A stretch of DNA of 44,260 nucleotides from SIG603 sp964370115 (GTDB lineage: Bacteria > Bacillota > Clostridia > Oscillospirales > Acutalibacteraceae), in the NCBI GenBank assembly GCA_964370115.1, contig CAYJIA010000013.1, positions 1 to 44,260 on the forward strand, in the 5' to 3' direction. Within the stretch, counting starts at the first letter, position 1; each line of letters starts with the position of its first letter. Shown in pieces: positions 42,305 through 44,260 of the stretch. The translations under genes and the position numbers were made by a program. The notes beneath the pieces were generated by a model. It searched no databases. It was not told the origin of the DNA and saw only the letters and a program-made list of their open reading frames with translations.

Positions 42305-44097
42305 AAAACGCTTTTTGTAAAAAACAACTTTTTGAGTGTTCAAAAGAACTCTCCGCCGTTGCCATGGGAAACATCCCTGCCGAAACGGTCATAAAAAACG
42401 CAAAACTTATAAATGTTTGCACTAAAGAAATACAGGAATTTACCGACGTTGCAGTGCACAGCGGACGAATTGCCCTTGTGGGCGATGCCAGCCACTGCAT
42501 AGGAAAAGACACAAAGGTAATAGATGCAAACGGCAGATATCTTGCCCCAGGTCTTTTAGATGGACATATACACATAGAGTCCTCAATGCTCAGTGCCACA
42601 GAATATGCAAGATGTGTAATCTCCCACGGAACGACAGGGATTTTCCACGACCCACACGAAATTTGCAATGTACTTGGAATGAAAGGCGTCGACATCATGG
42701 TGGAGGATGCGAAAAAATCTCCACTTAAAGCAATGCTCACAACCCCATCTTGCGTTCCTGCCGTGGAGGGCTTTGAGGATACGGGTGCCATTATTACCGC
42801 CGAGGACATAAAAGAGGACATGAAACGCGCCGAAACCGTGGGGCTTGGCGAAATGATGAACTTTCCAGGCGTTATAAACTCCCTAGACAGTGTCCACGCA
42901 ATAACAAACGAAACTTTAAAGGCAGATAAAATTATAACGGGTCACTACTCCTTGCCCGAAACAGGAAAAGGCCTTAATGCATATATAGCAAGTGGTATCA
43001 GATGTTGCCATGAGTCGACAAGGGCCGAGGACGCACTTGCAAAAATGCGCCTTGGTATGTACGCGATGTTTAGAGAGGGTTCGGCTTGGCACGATTTACA
43101 CGCACTATCAAAGGCAATTACTGAAAATCCGCATATAGACACGAGATACGCAGTGCTCATTTCAGACGACACTCACCCACACACACTTTTAAGCGATGGG
43201 CACCTAGACCACTTATTAAGACGTGCAGTAGAAGAAGGCATAGACCCACTAACAGCGATTCAAATGCTTACAATAAACTGTGCACAGTGCTTTAAACTAG
43301 ACAACGAGCTAGGTTCTATAGCACCGTCAAAATGCGCAGACATGATTTTGTTTGATAACCTAAAAGACTTTAATGTTTCTCTTGTCTTAATAGACGGCGA
43401 TATAGTTGCCGAAAACGGAGAAGTCACCTACACTACAAAAAAAGGTGAATATCCTGACTTTGCGCTAAACACTATACAACTTGGCGAAGAGATTACTTCC
43501 GACACATTTAAAATCCCTACAGATAAAGAAAGCCTTGAAATAAGGGTAATAGAGATAATTCCAGCAGGCGTGCCAAACTATGAAAGACATATAAAGGTTA
43601 AATCTGTAAATGGCTTTATTGAGTCCGATATAAATCAAGATGTAATAAAGGCATTTGTCTTTGACAGGCATAAAAAAAGCGGAACTCACGGCGTAGGCTT
43701 TATAAAAGGATTTAAGCTTAAAAGCGGTGCAGTGGCAAGTACAGTCGCGCACGACGCGCATAATTTATTTGTCGCTGGCACAAATGATGACGACATGGCA
43801 CTTGCGGCTAAAACTCTTATTGAAAGTGGCGGAGGTCTTGTTGCCTGCGAAAACGGAAAAATCCTAGGGCATGTACCTCTACCTCTTGCAGGGCTTATGA
43901 ACCCGTTTGAAAGCGCAGAAAATTTGAGTGCGCTTATAGAAGGGTTATCCTCTGCCTTTGTCACTTTGGGTTGTGACATAGTATCACCATTTATGACAAT
44001 GGCGCTTATACCACTCGCCTGTTTGCCAGAACTAAGACTTACAAACAGAGGACTAGTAGACTGCACAAAATTTGAGTTTGTACCGCTGGAGGTTTGA
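42301..44097 (+). CDS. ade: Adenine deaminase
   Basis: Ade converts adenine to hypoxanthine in purine salvage. It is an amidohydrolase with HIHIESSM (in GLLDGHIHIESSM) and HDPHEICNVLG in the barrel, and the typical GLGEMMNFPGVI segment. The length (598 aa) is normal. AGGAGG lies before the ATG. It is the last gene of the plus-strand run, coupled to nth; three bases past its stop begins repeat copy B. With the purine operon on the other half, the window carries both purine synthesis and salvage functions. Confidence 0.96.
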   Translation: MKNAFCKKQLFECSKELSAVAMGNIPAETVIKNAKLINVCTKEIQEFTDVAVHSGRIALVGDASHCIGKDTKVIDANGRYLAPGLLDGHIHIESSMLSATEYARCVISHGTTGIFHDPHEICNVLGMKGVDIMVEDAKKSPLKAMLTTPSCVPAVEGFEDTGAIITAEDIKEDMKRAETVGLGEMMNFPGVINSLDSVHAITNETLKADKIITGHYSLPETGKGLNAYIASGIRCCHESTRAEDALAKMRLGMYAMFREGSAWHDLHALSKAITENPHIDTRYAVLISDDTHPHTLLSDGHLDHLLRRAVEEGIDPLTAIQMLTINCAQCFKLDNELGSIAPSKCADMILFDNLKDFNVSLVLIDGDIVAENGEVTYTTKKGEYPDFALNTIQLGEEITSDTFKIPTDKESLEIRVIEIIPAGVPNYERHIKVKSVNGFIESDINQDVIKAFVFDRHKKSGTHGVGFIKGFKLKSGAVASTVAHDAHNLFVAGTNDDDMALAAKTLIESGGGLVACENGKILGHVPLPLAGLMNPFESAENLSALIEGLSSAFVTLGCDIVSPFMTMALIPLACLPELRLTNRGLVDCTKFEFVPLEV

Positions 44098-44099
44098 GT

Positions 44100-44260
44100 A
44101 AAAGTTTTACTAAATTTTTTTCAAAAAATTTCGGGTTCTTAGGGCTGAGCCCTAAGGCGTTTTCCGCAGAAAACGCAATCCTATCCTAAGGAGCGCATTT
44201 TTGAAAGTGAATTTTGCACAAAGTGCAAAAGAGAAAACTTTTTGCAAGAAAAAAAGTTTT
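44100..44260 (+). repeat. Dispersed structured intergenic repeat, copy B (reaches the window end)
   Basis: Aligns with the minus strand of 7201-7364 over its whole length. Hairpins: 44138-44156 (CTTAGGGCT/AGCCCTAAG, perfect), 44157-44176 (GCGTTTTC-CGCA-GAAAACGC, perfect) and 44212-44230 (TTTTGCAC-AAA-GTGCAAAA, perfect). The 5' AAAAGTTTT can pair with the 3' AAAACTTTT near 44234-44242, which would close the whole element. It starts just after the ade stop. The right edge may not be the natural end of the element. Confidence 0.75.

Noticed and set aside
44138..44176. Simple intrinsic terminator after ade
   Set aside because: The hairpins have no T-run directly after them and are part of a longer element repeated at 7201-7364, so a plain terminator does not explain the conservation.
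1..44260. tRNA, rRNA, CRISPR, prophage or insertion-sequence content
   Set aside because: None seen on reading both strands: no T-loop consensus, no regularly spaced repeats, no transposase or integrase frame.

Overview
The window looks like a single contig or scaffold from an AT-rich, endospore-forming member of the Clostridia (Firmicutes). It has strong AGGAGG-type ribosome binding sites, sporulation genes of the yqfC/yqfD/ylbJ type, and the Bacillus/Clostridia gene order yqfC-yqfD-phoH-ybeY-dgkA-era-yqzL-recO. An oligopeptide transporter, peptidases and the lar genes fit a fermentative anaerobe. A run of exactly 100 N inside one gene is the usual placeholder for a scaffold gap. I see no rRNA, tRNA, CRISPR array, phage or insertion sequence. 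The naming below class level is inference.

Layout. Everything from 1 to 28.69 kb is on the minus strand, everything from 28.76 to 44.1 kb on the plus strand, diverging at a pair of sporulation genes. Read in the direction of transcription, the minus half holds four units. (1) A sporulation membrane gene (YlbJ-like) and a small Cys-rich protein with its own strong promoter. (2) An oligopeptide ABC operon: lipoprotein, oppB, an oppC carrying a seven-repeat RCC1-like propeller in its first extracytoplasmic loop, oppD, oppF, and a 65-residue membrane protein, closed by a terminator. (3) tldD-tldE, an M3 oligoendopeptidase, and an HD-GYP-like protein. (4) A purine operon, purE - M29 aminopeptidase - purM - purN - purO - AICAR formyltransferase - purD, running on with tight spacing into a CPBP protease, a Gfo/Idh oxidoreductase, an arylamine N-acetyltransferase, a DUF4317 protein, and larE-larB-larC (larC is cut by the window start).

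The plus half is a long housekeeping run: yqfC, yqfD, phoH, ybeY, dgkA, era, yqzL, recO, mutS2, a YpmS-like protein, htpG, a second CPBP protease, tadA, a DUF4430 protein with an ECF-type S component, nth, and ade (adenine deaminase). Overlapping stop/start codons suggest much of it is co-transcribed.

The two most unusual things are the RCC1 propeller built into the oligopeptide permease (about 22542-23405) and a structured, dispersed intergenic repeat of about 160 nt, found once between the AICAR formyltransferase gene and purD and once, in the same orientation relative to transcription, directly after ade at the right end of the window. Between the two copies three hairpins are preserved while their sequences change. 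The Opp system, TldD/E, PepF and M29 peptidase together point to peptide uptake and breakdown as a major theme of the left half.
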